This document shows positions 25,711-35,235 of a stretch of DNA of 64,000 nt, piece after piece. A program made the translations under genes and the position numbers. Each line of letters starts with the position of its first letter. Positions within the stretch are counted from its first letter, which is position 1. The stretch comes from an uncultured Tateyamaria sp. GTDB taxonomy: Bacteria; Pseudomonadota; Alphaproteobacteria; Rhodobacterales; Rhodobacteraceae. The notes beneath the pieces are model-generated. The model was not told the origin of the DNA. It was given only the letters and a program-made list of their open reading frames with translations, and did no database searches. The stretch spans positions 372,001 to 436,000 of the forward strand of contig NZ_CANMBJ010000004.1 in the NCBI RefSeq assembly GCF_947496075.1, given 5' to 3'.

Positions 25711-26376
25711 CTAACCCAGTTGCGCTGCAAACTCTGTGAAAACGTCTCCACTGACCGCCGGACCATGCCCGAACGCCACCCGCTTCGGCCCCAGCGCCGC
25801 CAACTTACGGATCGAGGCGCGTGCAGCGTCCATGTCCCACGTTGCGATCCCCAAGGGCAATCCAAGGCGCGGTGTGGTAGTGAACAGGTTCATGCCCACC
25901 GCTGCATCACCTGCGATCAACACCCCATCGGACGCACGCCAGAACGAGATGTGACCCTTGGTATGCCCCGGCGTTTCAATCACCTCGAATCCGCCAACCC
26001 GGTCCCCTTCGATCAACGTCCGTGCCACGGGATGCCCTTCGCCAGCAAAGAACCTTTGCTGCATCCGCGCCATCAGCGACTTGGGATTTGGAAACGAGCC
26101 CAGAACATACCCCGTCTCAGCCGCCTCCCGTTCCGCCGGATGACACATCAACGACAGGTTCAAAGCCCGGCACACCTCGGCCGTGGCCCCCTGATGATCC
26201 GGGTGGGCATGGGTCAGGGCATGACCCGACATTGCCTTACCGCGTAGCGCGCGCAGCAGCTTGGGACCGGACCGCTTTATCCCGGCATCCACCAACACGT
26301 CGCCCAACAGATAGCAATTCACCGACTGGCGCGGCATCACCGGAATTTGCCACGCCCCTTCCCCAAGCTGAATCAT
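25711..26376 (-). CDS. MBL-fold metallo-hydrolase
   Basis: A 221-residue metallo-beta-lactamase fold hydrolase. The metal-binding motif HAHPDHQG (about 56-63), the ETPGHTKGHISF segment (about 131-142), the Asp in LIAGDAAVG and the His in VAFGHGPAV give a complete dinuclear zinc site. It is cytoplasmic with no signal peptide. The substrate is not evident. It overlaps the stop of the upstream mechanosensitive channel gene by four bases (ATGA). Confidence 0.82.
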   Translation of the reverse strand: MIQLGEGAWQIPVMPRQSVNCYLLGDVLVDAGIKRSGPKLLRALRGKAMSGHALTHAHPDHQGATAEVCRALNLSLMCHPAEREAAETGYVLGSFPNPKSLMARMQQRFFAGEGHPVARTLIEGDRVGGFEVIETPGHTKGHISFWRASDGVLIAGDAAVGMNLFTTTPRLGLPLGIATWDMDAARASIRKLAALGPKRVAFGHGPAVSGDVFTEFAAQLG

Positions 26377-27782
26377 AACCCTTCGTCCTCGTCACTGCCC
26401 TGCCCCAACAGCCGCACTTCGCGCTGCGGGAAGGGGATAGAGATGTTGTTCTCTTTGAAAATGTCCCACAGCGCCAGATACACGTTGCCGCGGATGTTGG
26501 TCAGGCCCCCTGTGGGGTCCGTGATCCAGAAGCGCAGGATGTAGTCGACGGAACTGTCGCCAAATCCCACAATGTGGCACACGGGCGGACGCGAAGACAG
26601 CACCCGCTCCACCCCCTTGGCCGCCTCAATCGCCAGTTTGCGGACCTGATGAGGATCACAGCCATAGGACGTGCCGAAATAGATATCGAGGCGCACAAAC
26701 TCGTTCGAATGGGACCAGTTAACCACCTGGCCCGTGATCAGATCCTCGTTCGGGATCAGGTATTCACGGCCATCGCGGGTCACGACCGATGCGTACCGCG
26801 CCCCCAGGGTCTGTATCCATCCAAACGTATCGCCCAGGCTGATCACATCGCCGGGCTTGATGGATTTGTCGAGCAGGATGATGACCCCAGACACAAGGTT
26901 CGACACCACCTTCTGGAGACCAAAGCCCAAGCCCACACCGATGGCACCCGACAGCACGGCGAGGCCCGTCAGGTCGATGCCCAGCGCCCGCACCCCCGCA
27001 TAGAAGGCGATGGCATAGAAGACGATCTGCACGACCTTGACGATCAGCACCCGCATCGAGGGCGAGATATCCTCGTTCGCCTGAACGCGGTTAGAAGTTG
27101 TGACAGTGATGAACCGCGCCAATGCGAACAGACACCCGACAACCACAATGCCCTGCACCACCAGCAGGGCCGAGATGCGCATATCGCCAATTGAGAATGC
27201 GGCGGCGTCCAGTACCTCCGATGCCTCGTCCACGATGCCCAGCACGTAGAGGGTTACGTAAATCCACGCGCCATAGCGCACCATGCGGCGCAGGAAAATC
27301 GAACGGATAAGGCGGGTCGCAAACACAACCAGCAGCCACGCCGTGGCAAGGGTTGCGATCAAGCCAAGGACATAGGATCGCGATGGCCACGTCACCTCGC
27401 GCATGATCCAGACCAGCATCCAGATAAGAAGGACAAAGAACATGGCACGCAAACGCTGGTGCACGACCACCAGCACACGCATGCGCCACTTGGGCCAGCC
27501 TTCGCGCGTACCCATCCAAGTGCGGATGGGTGGCCCGAGCCAGTGACGCAGCAAATGGGCCAGCACAAAGACCGCCAGCGCCATCCCCAACTGATACGCC
27601 ACCCAAGGGCGCAGCAACGACATGGCGAAACTCTCGGCATAGCTGAACATCGTCACCAGCAGTGACCATGCAATCTCGGTCAGGGTTTGCCCATCCGTGG
27701 ACTGTCCGGCCACCGCAGCCTCGGCCGCGGAACTCAGCGCGTTGGCAATATCATTGCCGCTCCCGTCCGTGTGAGTGGTCAT
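26373..27782 (-). CDS. MscS-family mechanosensitive ion channel
   Basis: A 469-residue inner-membrane channel with about six membrane segments (near residues 58-78, 98-120, 130-150, 166-185, 205-225 and 245-270). The conserved pore-lining segment (VLSGAIGVGLGFGLQKVVSN) and the MscS beta domain (DTFGWIQTLGARYASVVTRD, LIPNEDLITGQVVNWS) follow. The cytoplasmic C-terminal domain is present and ends with an acidic tail. It should open under hypo-osmotic stress. It is co-transcribed with an MBL-fold hydrolase. Confidence 0.88.
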   Translation of the reverse strand: MTTHTDGSGNDIANALSSAAEAAVAGQSTDGQTLTEIAWSLLVTMFSYAESFAMSLLRPWVAYQLGMALAVFVLAHLLRHWLGPPIRTWMGTREGWPKWRMRVLVVVHQRLRAMFFVLLIWMLVWIMREVTWPSRSYVLGLIATLATAWLLVVFATRLIRSIFLRRMVRYGAWIYVTLYVLGIVDEASEVLDAAAFSIGDMRISALLVVQGIVVVGCLFALARFITVTTSNRVQANEDISPSMRVLIVKVVQIVFYAIAFYAGVRALGIDLTGLAVLSGAIGVGLGFGLQKVVSNLVSGVIILLDKSIKPGDVISLGDTFGWIQTLGARYASVVTRDGREYLIPNEDLITGQVVNWSHSNEFVRLDIYFGTSYGCDPHQVRKLAIEAAKGVERVLSSRPPVCHIVGFGDSSVDYILRFWITDPTGGLTNIRGNVYLALWDIFKENNISIPFPQREVRLLGQGSDEDEGL

Positions 27783-27853
27783 GCCCGCCCTCCGTTATCG
27801 GCAGCATGCAATGCCAGACGCACACGATCAATCGCGCCTCGCTTGATCGGCAC

Positions 27854-27964
27854 ATGGAATCCCGTTATCTGGCAAATATGACCCGCCTCTTTGACATGGA
27901 TGACCGCGCACGTCTGCGCGAACGCTTTTTCGGGGCGACGCACACGGTGCTGGCGCGCCTATAA
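27854..27964 (+). CDS. doubtful 36-aa ORF upstream of leuC
   Basis: A short frame starting at the ATG at 27854 (or 27878) and stopping 56 bp before leuC. Its charged sequence ([19 protein letters not shown]) reads like coding sequence with normal codon use. It lacks the leucine run expected of a classical leucine attenuator peptide, and no convincing ribosome binding site is seen. It could be a small gene, a gene fragment or chance. Confidence 0.2.
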   Translation: MESRYLANMTRLFDMDDRARLRERFFGATHTVLARL

Positions 27965-28020
27965 GGCTGCCCATCCCTCATCCATCTCGAATACAGCCAA
28001 TCCAAGGGAGAGGACCAACC

Positions 28021-29427
28021 ATGTCCCCCAAGACACTCTATGACAAAATATGGGATGCCCACGTTGCCCACGAGGCCGAGGACGGCACCTGCCTGCTCTA
28101 TATCGACCGCCACCTCGTGCACGAGGTGACCAGCCCGCAAGCCTTTGAAGGGCTGCGCATGGCAAACCGCCCTGTCCGCGCCCCGGACAAAACGATTGCC
28201 GTGCCGGACCACAACGTGCCGACGACGCCCGGTCGCGAAGACCCCAAGAACATGACCGAAGACAGCGCCATTCAGGTTGCCGCCCTCGACAAGAATGCCA
28301 AGGACTTTGGCATTCACTACTACCCCGTATCAGACGTGCGTCAGGGTATCGTGCACATCGTCGGACCCGAACAGGGCTGGACCCTGCCCGGCATGACCGT
28401 CGTTTGTGGTGACAGCCACACCGCCACCCACGGCGCATTCGGCGCACTGGCCCACGGCATCGGGACGTCCGAGGTTGAACACGTGCTGGCGACACAAACG
28501 CTGATCCAGAAGAAATCCAAGAACATGAAGGTCGAGATCACGGGCAAATTGCGCCCCGGTGTGACGGCCAAGGACATCACCCTGTCGGTTATCGGTAAAA
28601 CCGGGACAGCAGGCGGCACCGGCTATGTCATCGAATATTGCGGCGAAGCGATCCGCGATCTGTCGATGGAAGGGCGCATGACCGTCTGCAACATGGCGAT
28701 CGAAGGCGGCGCGCGTGCAGGTCTGATCGCGCCGGATGAAAAGACCTTTGAATACGTCAAGGGCCGCCCACACGCTCCCAAGGGCGCGCAGTTCGAAGCC
28801 GCGCTCGAGTGGTGGAAAACACTCTATTCCGATGACGATGCACATTGGGACGAAGTCGTTACGATCAAAGGCGAAGACATCGCACCGGTGGTGACCTGGG
28901 GCACCTCGCCCGAAGACGTGTTGCCGATCACGGCCAACGTGCCGTCGGCGGATGATTTCGAAGGTGGCAAGGTCGGCGCAGCCCAGCGCTCGCTCGACTA
29001 TATGGGCCTGACCCCCGGCACACCTCTGTCGGATATCGAGATCGACACCGTCTTTATCGGGTCGTGCACCAATGGCCGCATCGAAGACCTGCGCGCCGCA
29101 GCCGAGATCCTGAAAGGGAAAAAGATCAAGGACGGTCTGCGCGCCATGGTCGTGCCAGGCTCGGGCCTTGTCCGTCTTCAGGCAGAAGAAGAGGGGCTGG
29201 CCGACATCTTCAAGGACGCCGGTTTCGAATGGCGGCTTGCGGGTTGCTCGATGTGTCTGGCAATGAACCCCGACCAGCTGGCCGAAGGCGAACGCTGCGT
29301 ATCGACGTCGAACCGGAACTTTGAAGGGCGGCAGGGATACAAGGGGCGCACGCACCTTGTGTCACCTGGCATGGCGGCAGCGGCAGCCATCACTGGCAAA
29401 CTCACCGACGTGCGGGAGATGATGTAA
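28021..29427 (+). CDS. leuC: 3-isopropylmalate dehydratase large subunit
   Basis: A 468-residue aconitase-family protein. The iron-sulfur ligands are in IGSCTNGR (about 348) and [10 protein letters not shown] (about 410), and the [20 protein letters not shown] segment (about 130) is diagnostic. With LeuD it isomerises 2-isopropylmalate to 3-isopropylmalate in leucine synthesis. The start is preceded by AAGGGAGAGG. Its TAA overlaps the leuD ATG by one base. Confidence 0.97.
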   Translation: MSPKTLYDKIWDAHVAHEAEDGTCLLYIDRHLVHEVTSPQAFEGLRMANRPVRAPDKTIAVPDHNVPTTPGREDPKNMTEDSAIQVAALDKNAKDFGIHYYPVSDVRQGIVHIVGPEQGWTLPGMTVVCGDSHTATHGAFGALAHGIGTSEVEHVLATQTLIQKKSKNMKVEITGKLRPGVTAKDITLSVIGKTGTAGGTGYVIEYCGEAIRDLSMEGRMTVCNMAIEGGARAGLIAPDEKTFEYVKGRPHAPKGAQFEAALEWWKTLYSDDDAHWDEVVTIKGEDIAPVVTWGTSPEDVLPITANVPSADDFEGGKVGAAQRSLDYMGLTPGTPLSDIEIDTVFIGSCTNGRIEDLRAAAEILKGKKIKDGLRAMVVPGSGLVRLQAEEEGLADIFKDAGFEWRLAGCSMCLAMNPDQLAEGERCVSTSNRNFEGRQGYKGRTHLVSPGMAAAAAITGKLTDVREMM

Positions 29428-30032
29428 TGGAAAAGTTCGAAACCCTGACAGGCATCGCGGCCCCCATGCCGCTGGTCAATATCGACACCGATATGATCAT
29501 TCCCAAGCAGTTCCTCAAAACGATCAAGCGGTCCGGCCTTGGCGCGAACCTCTTTGACGAGATGCGTTTTGATCGGCAGGGCAACGAGATCGCTGATTTC
29601 GTGCTGAACCAGGACGCCTATCGCAGCGCCGAGATCCTCGTCGCAGGTGACAACTTCGGTTGCGGGTCTTCGCGCGAGCATGCCCCTTGGGCAATCAAGG
29701 ATTTCGGCATCCGCTGCGTGATCTCCACTTCGTTTGCCGACATTTTCTACAACAACTGCTTCAAGAACGGCATTCTGCCCATCGCCCTGCCGCAGGAGGC
29801 CGTTGACGTGCTGATGAAGGACGCGGAAAAAGGGGCCAACGCCCGCATGACGGTTGATCTCGAAAACCAGACCGTGACCACTTCAGATGGTGAAACCTTC
29901 AACTTCGAAGTGGACGCATTCAAGAAGCACTGCCTGCTCGAAGGACTGGACGATATCGGCCTGACAATGGAAAAGGTCAGCAGCATCGATACCTTCGAGG
30001 CGCAAGCCGCTCAGGCCCGTCCGTGGGTCTAA
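29427..30032 (+). CDS. leuD: 3-isopropylmalate dehydratase small subunit
   Basis: A 201-residue swivel-domain subunit. Key segments are [17 protein letters not shown]-like N-terminal sequence ([17 protein letters not shown]), [16 protein letters not shown] (about 74-89) and [16 protein letters not shown]. It pairs with LeuC. Translation is coupled to leuC through a TAATG overlap. A perfect hairpin follows 21 bp after the stop. Confidence 0.97.
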   Translation: MEKFETLTGIAAPMPLVNIDTDMIIPKQFLKTIKRSGLGANLFDEMRFDRQGNEIADFVLNQDAYRSAEILVAGDNFGCGSSREHAPWAIKDFGIRCVISTSFADIFYNNCFKNGILPIALPQEAVDVLMKDAEKGANARMTVDLENQTVTTSDGETFNFEVDAFKKHCLLEGLDDIGLTMEKVSSIDTFEAQAAQARPWV

Positions 30033-30339
30033 GCCTGCGTTAACCAAAAAGTGGCATAGCGGTTGCGCACCGCTATGCTACCCAAGCGCTCCACACACAA
30101 CATGTTGGGGTGCACGTATAGCGTGCCAAAATCCCGCCTCAGAAATGATGCACAAAGGCACCACACCGTCCCTCAAAATGACCAAAGGTTTGCGTTTCAT
30201 TAACCCTAAGGCTTGAGAGCCCGGGTCAATCAAGGCAAGAATGTGTCGAGAATGAGGCACCCGCCTGACCCGGTGGGATCAAGTTGGAACAAGTCGCGGC
30301 AACGTATCGGGACTGGCCAGTTTGAAGGGAAAAAGAGAC
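30033..30339. other. intergenic region after leuD with a 10 bp perfect hairpin
   Basis: GCATAGCGGT (30054-30063) pairs perfectly with ACCGCTATGC (30069-30078) across a five-base loop. No T tract follows on the plus strand, so it may be a factor-assisted stop or mRNA 3' end. The remaining sequence to 30339 contains no recognised gene and presumably the promoter of the membrane protein gene. Confidence 0.5.
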
Positions 30340-31176
30340 GTGATCGCACGATTGTCAGGCGCCGCTGTGCGCGGTTTTTTGGTATCATTGATGATTGCCA
30401 TACCAGCACTCGTTGTGCCCGGCGCATCCATGGATTCCTCGCAAGCCACTATCCTTATTGCACTTCTTGCCGCTTTCCTGACATTTGTCGAATACAACTC
30501 GACAAGCCCGAGTATCGTTGAGTTCCGTGACGCGGCGCCCTTTAACCGTCTGCGCTTTGCCGCGCTCATGGCAACCGTATTCCTGCTCAGCCTGATCTGC
30601 CGCGGCAAAACAGACCCCACCTTGCTGACCAACGCCCTCACATCCGTCGGCACAATCATCGGCAACAGCATCGACTTTCCCTACAGCCCAGTACGCCTTG
30701 TTGTACTGATGCTGCCACCGGACGCACATGACAGCGTCGTGCAATCGGTCCGCACAGCGGCCGGCCTTGCCTACCTCATTTCGCTGACCGCCATGGCCGT
30801 CTTTCTGTTTCTTGTGCGGGTCATGGGTTGGCCATCGCGCAACGGGTCGTTCAACGTGTGGGTCAACCTGCCCCTGTTCGATCCGACGGCTGGCGGCGAT
30901 GTACTGTATCGCCTAAACCGCGATGCACGGATCAATATCGCGCTCGGATTTCTGCTGCCATTCGTAATACCTGCTGTGGTCAAGATGGCTGCCGACCTGC
31001 TAAACCCGATCACGCTTGAGAACCCGCAAACCCTGATCTGGACGATGAGCGCATGGGCCTTCCTTCCTGCCAGCATGATCATGCGCGGCATCGCGATGCA
31101 GCGGATCGCCGAGATGATCCGCGACCAGCGCAAGCGAGCCTACGCCAACGCAGATACGGATTTGCTTCTGGCCTAA
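30340..31176 (+). CDS. multi-pass membrane protein of unknown function
   Basis: A 278-residue inner-membrane protein with five to six predicted membrane segments (about residues 8-28, 36-54, 70-88, 140-160, 202-225 and 245-262). The GTG at 30340 is preferred over the TTG at 30322 because the AAGGGAAAAAGAGAC stretch fits its ribosome binding site. No domain was recognised. Its end overlaps the likely signal-peptide region of the next gene, so the two may be co-transcribed between leuD and leuB. Confidence 0.65.
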   Translation: MIARLSGAAVRGFLVSLMIAIPALVVPGASMDSSQATILIALLAAFLTFVEYNSTSPSIVEFRDAAPFNRLRFAALMATVFLLSLICRGKTDPTLLTNALTSVGTIIGNSIDFPYSPVRLVVLMLPPDAHDSVVQSVRTAAGLAYLISLTAMAVFLFLVRVMGWPSRNGSFNVWVNLPLFDPTAGGDVLYRLNRDARINIALGFLLPFVIPAVVKMAADLLNPITLENPQTLIWTMSAWAFLPASMIMRGIAMQRIAEMIRDQRKRAYANADTDLLLA

Positions 31177-31209
31177 TCACCGAATGCATCGCCCTGCTGT
31201 TCGGGGCGA

Positions 31210-32210
31210 TGGCGCAGGCGGACACGCTTCGCATCGCGACTTACAACACTGAATTGCAACGGGACGGTCCCGGTCTTTTCCTGCGTGATCTTGCGCGTGG
31301 AGAGGACGACCAAATCGCTGCGGTACTGGCTGTCCTTGCCCATGCAGACGCAGATGTTCTGGCGCTTCAGGGGATCGACTTTGACCTGACCGGTGAAGCG
31401 CTGAGCCGCTTGGCCAAGGTCGCGGGATACCCCCACCATTTCGCTTTGCGCCCGAATACAGGCATGCCCACCGGTTTGGATATGGATGGCGATGGTCGGC
31501 TTGGCGGCCCGCGCGATGCGCAAGGCTATGGGCGGTTCTCGGGACAGGGTGGCATGGCAATCCTATCGCGCTTTCCGATCAGGGCGAACGACGTGGAGGA
31601 CCTGTCATCTCTCCTATGGGTGAACCTGCCCGATGCACTGCTTCCTGAAGTGAACGGCGCTGCATTTCCGTCAGAGCAGGCACTGGCTGCACAACGCCTG
31701 TCTACGACCGGCCACTGGATTGTCCCGATTGACGCGCCAGCCGGTACATTTCACTTGATGACCTTCCATGCCAGCCCGCCGGTTTTCGATGGTCCCGAAG
31801 ACCGCAATGGAAAACGCAACCATGATGAGATCAAGCTGTGGCAGCACGTATTGGATGGCCGGGTCAGCGCGGCCCCACCCGGCCCTTTCGTCGTTGCCGG
31901 TGATGCGAACCTGGATCCGGATGACGGCAGCGGGCTGCACGATGGTATCCGGAACCTTCTTGCAGATCAGCGACTTATAAATCTGTCCCCGCGGGGACAC
32001 GCTGGCACAGACACCGTGGATTGGGATGATCCGATACCGGGAGACCTGCGCGTCAGCTATGTGTTGCCCTCGACCCATTGGCGGGTTGTGGACAGCGGGG
32101 TGCTTTGGCCTGCCCCGGATGACGCTTTGGCCGACACCGTGGCGACAGCAAGTCGTCACAGGCTGGTTTGGGCGGACCTGACCCTTGACCCCGCCGACGG
32201 TGGTGAGTAG
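31210..32210 (+). CDS. endonuclease/exonuclease/phosphatase family protein, probably exported
   Basis: A protein of the EEP superfamily. Visible motifs are LRIATYNTE, LALQGIDFD in place of the usual LQE, FHLMTFHASPP, a NGKRNHDEIKLW segment and FVVAGDANLDPDDGSG, with a final HRLVWADLTL. These give the metal site and catalytic His/Asp residues of DNase I-like phosphoesterases. The start is unclear: the in-frame sequence before the ATG at 31210 (LITECIALLFGAMAQA) looks like a signal peptide but no ATG, GTG or TTG lies close upstream; the nearest in-frame ATG is at 31053, inside the preceding gene. Confidence 0.75.
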
Positions 32211-32243
32211 GCGAAACCCCAAGCAATCAAAGGAGTTTCGCCC

Positions 32244-33347
32244 ATGTCCAATCCGTCGATCTTGATCCTGCCCGGCGACGGCATCGGCCCCGAAGTCATG
32301 GACCAGGTGACACGTGTCATCGACTGGTACGGCGCGAAACGGGACCTCGCATTTGACGTCTCCACCGACCTTGTGGGCGGTGCAGCTTACGACGCACATG
32401 GCACACCCCTGCATGACGATACGATGGCACGCGCGCAAGAGGTTGACGCGGTTCTGCTGGGCGCCGTGGGTGGCCCAAAATACGACGATCTGGACTTCTC
32501 GGTGAAGCCGGAACGCGGCCTGCTGCGCCTGCGCAAAGAGATGGACTTGTTCGCCAACCTGCGTCCCGCACAGTGCTTTGACGCTTTGGCCGACTTCTCG
32601 TCCCTGAAAAAGGATATCGTTGCCGGTCTTGATATCATGATCGTGCGCGAGCTGACCTCGGGCGTTTACTTTGGCGAACCCCGCGGCATCTTCGAAGAAG
32701 GCAACGAACGCGTGGGCATCAACACGCAGCGCTATACCGAAAGCGAGATCGAACGCGCTGCCCGCTCGGCCTTTGAGCTTGCCATGCGCCGGAACAAGAA
32801 GGTCTGCTCGATGGAGAAGGCCAACGTGATGGAAAGCGGCATCCTCTGGCGCGAGGTTGTGACCAAGGTCGGCGAGGAATACCCCGAGGTCGAGCTGAGC
32901 CACATGTATGCGGACAACGGCGCGATGCAGCTGGTGCGTGCGCCCAAACAGTTCGATGTGATCGTGACCGACAACCTGTTCGGCGACATCCTGTCCGACT
33001 GTGCCGCCATGCTGACAGGCTCACTGGGTATGCTGCCCTCCGCGTCGCTGGGCGCGCCGATGGCCAATGGCCGTCCAAAGGCGATGTACGAACCGGTCCA
33101 CGGATCGGCCCCTGACATCGCGGGTCAGGGCAAAGCGAACCCAATCGCCTGCATGCTCAGCTTTGCCATGGCGCTGCGCTATTCCTTTGACCAGGGCGAC
33201 GAGGCTGCACGCCTGGAAGCCGCCATCGAGAAGGTGCTGGCAGACGGTGCCCGCACGGGCGACCTGATGGGACCGGAAGGCGGCACGCCGCTATCCACTG
33301 CCGAGATGGGCGACGCGATCCTCGCGGCCCTTGACGCCAGCCTGTAA
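32244..33347 (+). CDS. leuB: 3-isopropylmalate dehydrogenase
   Basis: A 367-residue beta-decarboxylating dehydrogenase. Landmarks are [11 protein letters not shown] at the N-terminus, [19 protein letters not shown] (about 90-108), [14 protein letters not shown] (about 135) and [20 protein letters not shown] (about 243). It oxidises and decarboxylates 3-isopropylmalate to 2-oxoisocaproate with NAD+. AAAGGAG precedes the ATG at 32244. In this window it is separated from leuCD by a membrane protein and an EEP protein. Confidence 0.97.
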   Translation: MSNPSILILPGDGIGPEVMDQVTRVIDWYGAKRDLAFDVSTDLVGGAAYDAHGTPLHDDTMARAQEVDAVLLGAVGGPKYDDLDFSVKPERGLLRLRKEMDLFANLRPAQCFDALADFSSLKKDIVAGLDIMIVRELTSGVYFGEPRGIFEEGNERVGINTQRYTESEIERAARSAFELAMRRNKKVCSMEKANVMESGILWREVVTKVGEEYPEVELSHMYADNGAMQLVRAPKQFDVIVTDNLFGDILSDCAAMLTGSLGMLPSASLGAPMANGRPKAMYEPVHGSAPDIAGQGKANPIACMLSFAMALRYSFDQGDEAARLEAAIEKVLADGARTGDLMGPEGGTPLSTAEMGDAILAALDASL

Positions 33348-33356
33348 TCCCGCGCA

Positions 33357-33382
33357 GGCGCGCGAAGCATATTTCGCGCGCC
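33357..33382. terminator. stem-loop after leuB
   Basis: GGCGCGCGAA pairs perfectly with TTCGCGCGCC (10 bp, loop of six), beginning 10 bp after the leuB stop. There is no T tract, so it is a probable but unproven transcript end. Confidence 0.45.
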
Positions 33383-33468
33383 GCGTCAGGGCAGGAATTC
33401 CTGACTTGGGACAACACGACGCGATCACCACCTCGTGATCCGTTGAGTAACGGACCAAAGGATTTTCC

Positions 33469-33831
33469 ATGTTCCTGTTTTCCCTGCGTGCCGCATTGTG
33501 CGGTCTTGTACTTGGCGGCCTCGCCGCTTGCGACGTCGCATACCCGGTCACCGTGATTGGCGACAACGGAATGACCTTTCGCGGATCAGCCACCGATACG
33601 TTCCTTCATGGCGGCAGCTTTCAGGCCACCAATGGCAACGCAGTCTGCACCGGCACCTACGACAAATTTGCAGATATCAGCACAGTGAGCTTCCCTGTTG
33701 TGTGCAACAACGGGCTGCGCGGCGTGGGCACCGCGTATTTCCAGTCTCCGACCTCAGGGTCCGGTTTCGTCACAATGACCGATGGCAGCCAGTGGCAGTT
33801 CATCTTTGGCCGCGGCGCGCTGGCGCTTTAA
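33469..33831 (+). CDS. small lipoprotein of unknown function
   Basis: A 120-residue protein with a lipoprotein signal: hydrophobic MFLFSLRAALCGLVLGG followed by the lipobox LAAC (Cys at about residue 21). The mature domain is glycine and aromatic rich with two cysteines (AVCTGTYD and PVVCNNG) that may pair. Similar short lipoproteins seem common in roseobacters but no function is known to me. It stands alone after leuB. Confidence 0.65.
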   Translation: MFLFSLRAALCGLVLGGLAACDVAYPVTVIGDNGMTFRGSATDTFLHGGSFQATNGNAVCTGTYDKFADISTVSFPVVCNNGLRGVGTAYFQSPTSGSGFVTMTDGSQWQFIFGRGALAL

Positions 33832-33913
33832 GGCTCATGGCCCTGCGGGCTGGTGGACATCGCCCGGCCCGCGGCGTTAATGGAACAAAAGCATAGTTAT
33901 CAAAAAAATCGCC

Positions 33914-34897
33914 ATGTCCTCGAACGCCAAGGGCGCATTGCTCGCCCTCATCGCCTTTGGAATATTTTCGACCCATGACGTCTTTATCAAGACGTTGGGG
34001 GCGACCTATTCCCCGATCCAAATCGTGTTCTTCAGCGTTCTGCTCAGCTTTCCGCTGGCGACGATCATGCTGATGCGCGACGCCAAGCCCGGCACATTGG
34101 TGCCGGTGCATCCATGGTGGATGGCGCTGCGCACTGCAGGGGCGGTCATCACCGGTGTGTCGGCATTTTATGCTTTTGCAAACCTGCCGCTGACACAAAC
34201 CTATGCCATCTTGTTTGCCACACCGCTGCTTATCACGGTTCTGTCGATCCCCATTCTGGGCGAAAAAGTGCGTCTTCCCCGTTGGCTTGCTGTCATCGTG
34301 GGACTGGCCGGTGTGATGGTGGTGCTGCGCCCTGGCACGACAGACCTGACACTCGGCCATGCGGCTGCGATAATCGCTGCCTTTGCCGGTGCTTTTGCGT
34401 CCATCGTCGTGCGCAAGATTGGCGCCGAGGAACGCACGGTTGTCTTGCTGTTGTATCCGATGGTCGGCAACGTTCTTGTGATGGGCGCGGCGCTTGCCTT
34501 TGTCTACGAACCGATGCCGATCGAGCACCTGGGCATGCTGGCCGTCATCTCGGTCATGGCCTGGATCGCCGGTCGCTTCATCATTGCCGCATACCAGACC
34601 GGAGAAGCCGCAATCGTGGCGCCCATGCAGTATTCACAAATCCTGTGGGCAACCGTTTATGGCCTCGTCTTTTTCAACGAGGTGCCAGACAGCTACACCG
34701 GGGTCGGTGCCGCAATCATCATCGCGTCGGGCCTGTTCATCGTGTTCCGCGAAAGCCGGTCCGGCAATTCGGAAAACAAGCCAGTTCTGCGCACCCGCAG
34801 CCGTATCGGTACACCGGGCGCATTTCGGGTGAGCAGCCTCATGACCAGCGGTCGCTTCCGCGACAAGCCTCTTGCCAAAACACCGGACGGGGAGTAA
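33914..34897 (+). CDS. EamA-family (DMT) transporter
   Basis: A 327-residue inner-membrane protein with ten predicted membrane segments in two EamA repeats (about residues 10-140 and 155-285). The first repeat ends GVSAFYAFANLPLTQTYAIL, a typical DMT feature. The C-terminal 45 residues are polar and cytoplasmic. These carriers export or import small metabolites; the substrate is not readable. The gene ends 15 bp before tRNA-Pro. Confidence 0.85.
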   Translation: MSSNAKGALLALIAFGIFSTHDVFIKTLGATYSPIQIVFFSVLLSFPLATIMLMRDAKPGTLVPVHPWWMALRTAGAVITGVSAFYAFANLPLTQTYAILFATPLLITVLSIPILGEKVRLPRWLAVIVGLAGVMVVLRPGTTDLTLGHAAAIIAAFAGAFASIVVRKIGAEERTVVLLLYPMVGNVLVMGAALAFVYEPMPIEHLGMLAVISVMAWIAGRFIIAAYQTGEAAIVAPMQYSQILWATVYGLVFFNEVPDSYTGVGAAIIIASGLFIVFRESRSGNSENKPVLRTRSRIGTPGAFRVSSLMTSGRFRDKPLAKTPDGE

Positions 34898-34912
34898 TTC
34901 GCCCGGCACAGT

Positions 34913-34989
34913 CGGAGTGTAGCTCAGCCTGGTAGAGCACTGTCTTCGGGAGGCAGGGGCCGGAGGTTCGAATCCTCTCACTCCGACCA
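34913..34989 (+). tRNA. tRNA-Pro (anticodon CGG)
   Basis: A complete 77-base cloverleaf including encoded CCA. The acceptor stem CGGAGTG/CACTCCG is perfect, the D arm is AGCTCAGCCTGGTAGAGCA, the anticodon stem-loop CTGTC-TTCGGGA-GGCAG carries CGG (reads CCG), and the T arm GGAGGTTCGAATCCTCT is standard. Confidence 0.97.
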
Positions 34990-35235
34990 ATTGGAAAACG
35001 TTGAGCGCCAGACAACGTTAACCTTCAAATCACCAAGTATGCTACAGTTCCGGAATGCACGTGAGGAAAGTATCCTTAGTGAGGCGAAAACACCAATTCC
35101 AGACGGCGCGCCCTGATACTCTCAAGATACTCAAGAGACAGCGGGCGGACAGTACATATCGAGTGTTTCTGTCGCAACCTTTCTGAACGGAGTTTCAATC
35201 GACAGTCCTCGTTCACAACAACCCCAGACCCGCCG

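Noticed and set aside
27854-27964. Leucine attenuator leader peptide for leuC
   Set aside because: The short frame contains scattered leucines but no run of leucine codons and no terminator/antiterminator structure was seen.
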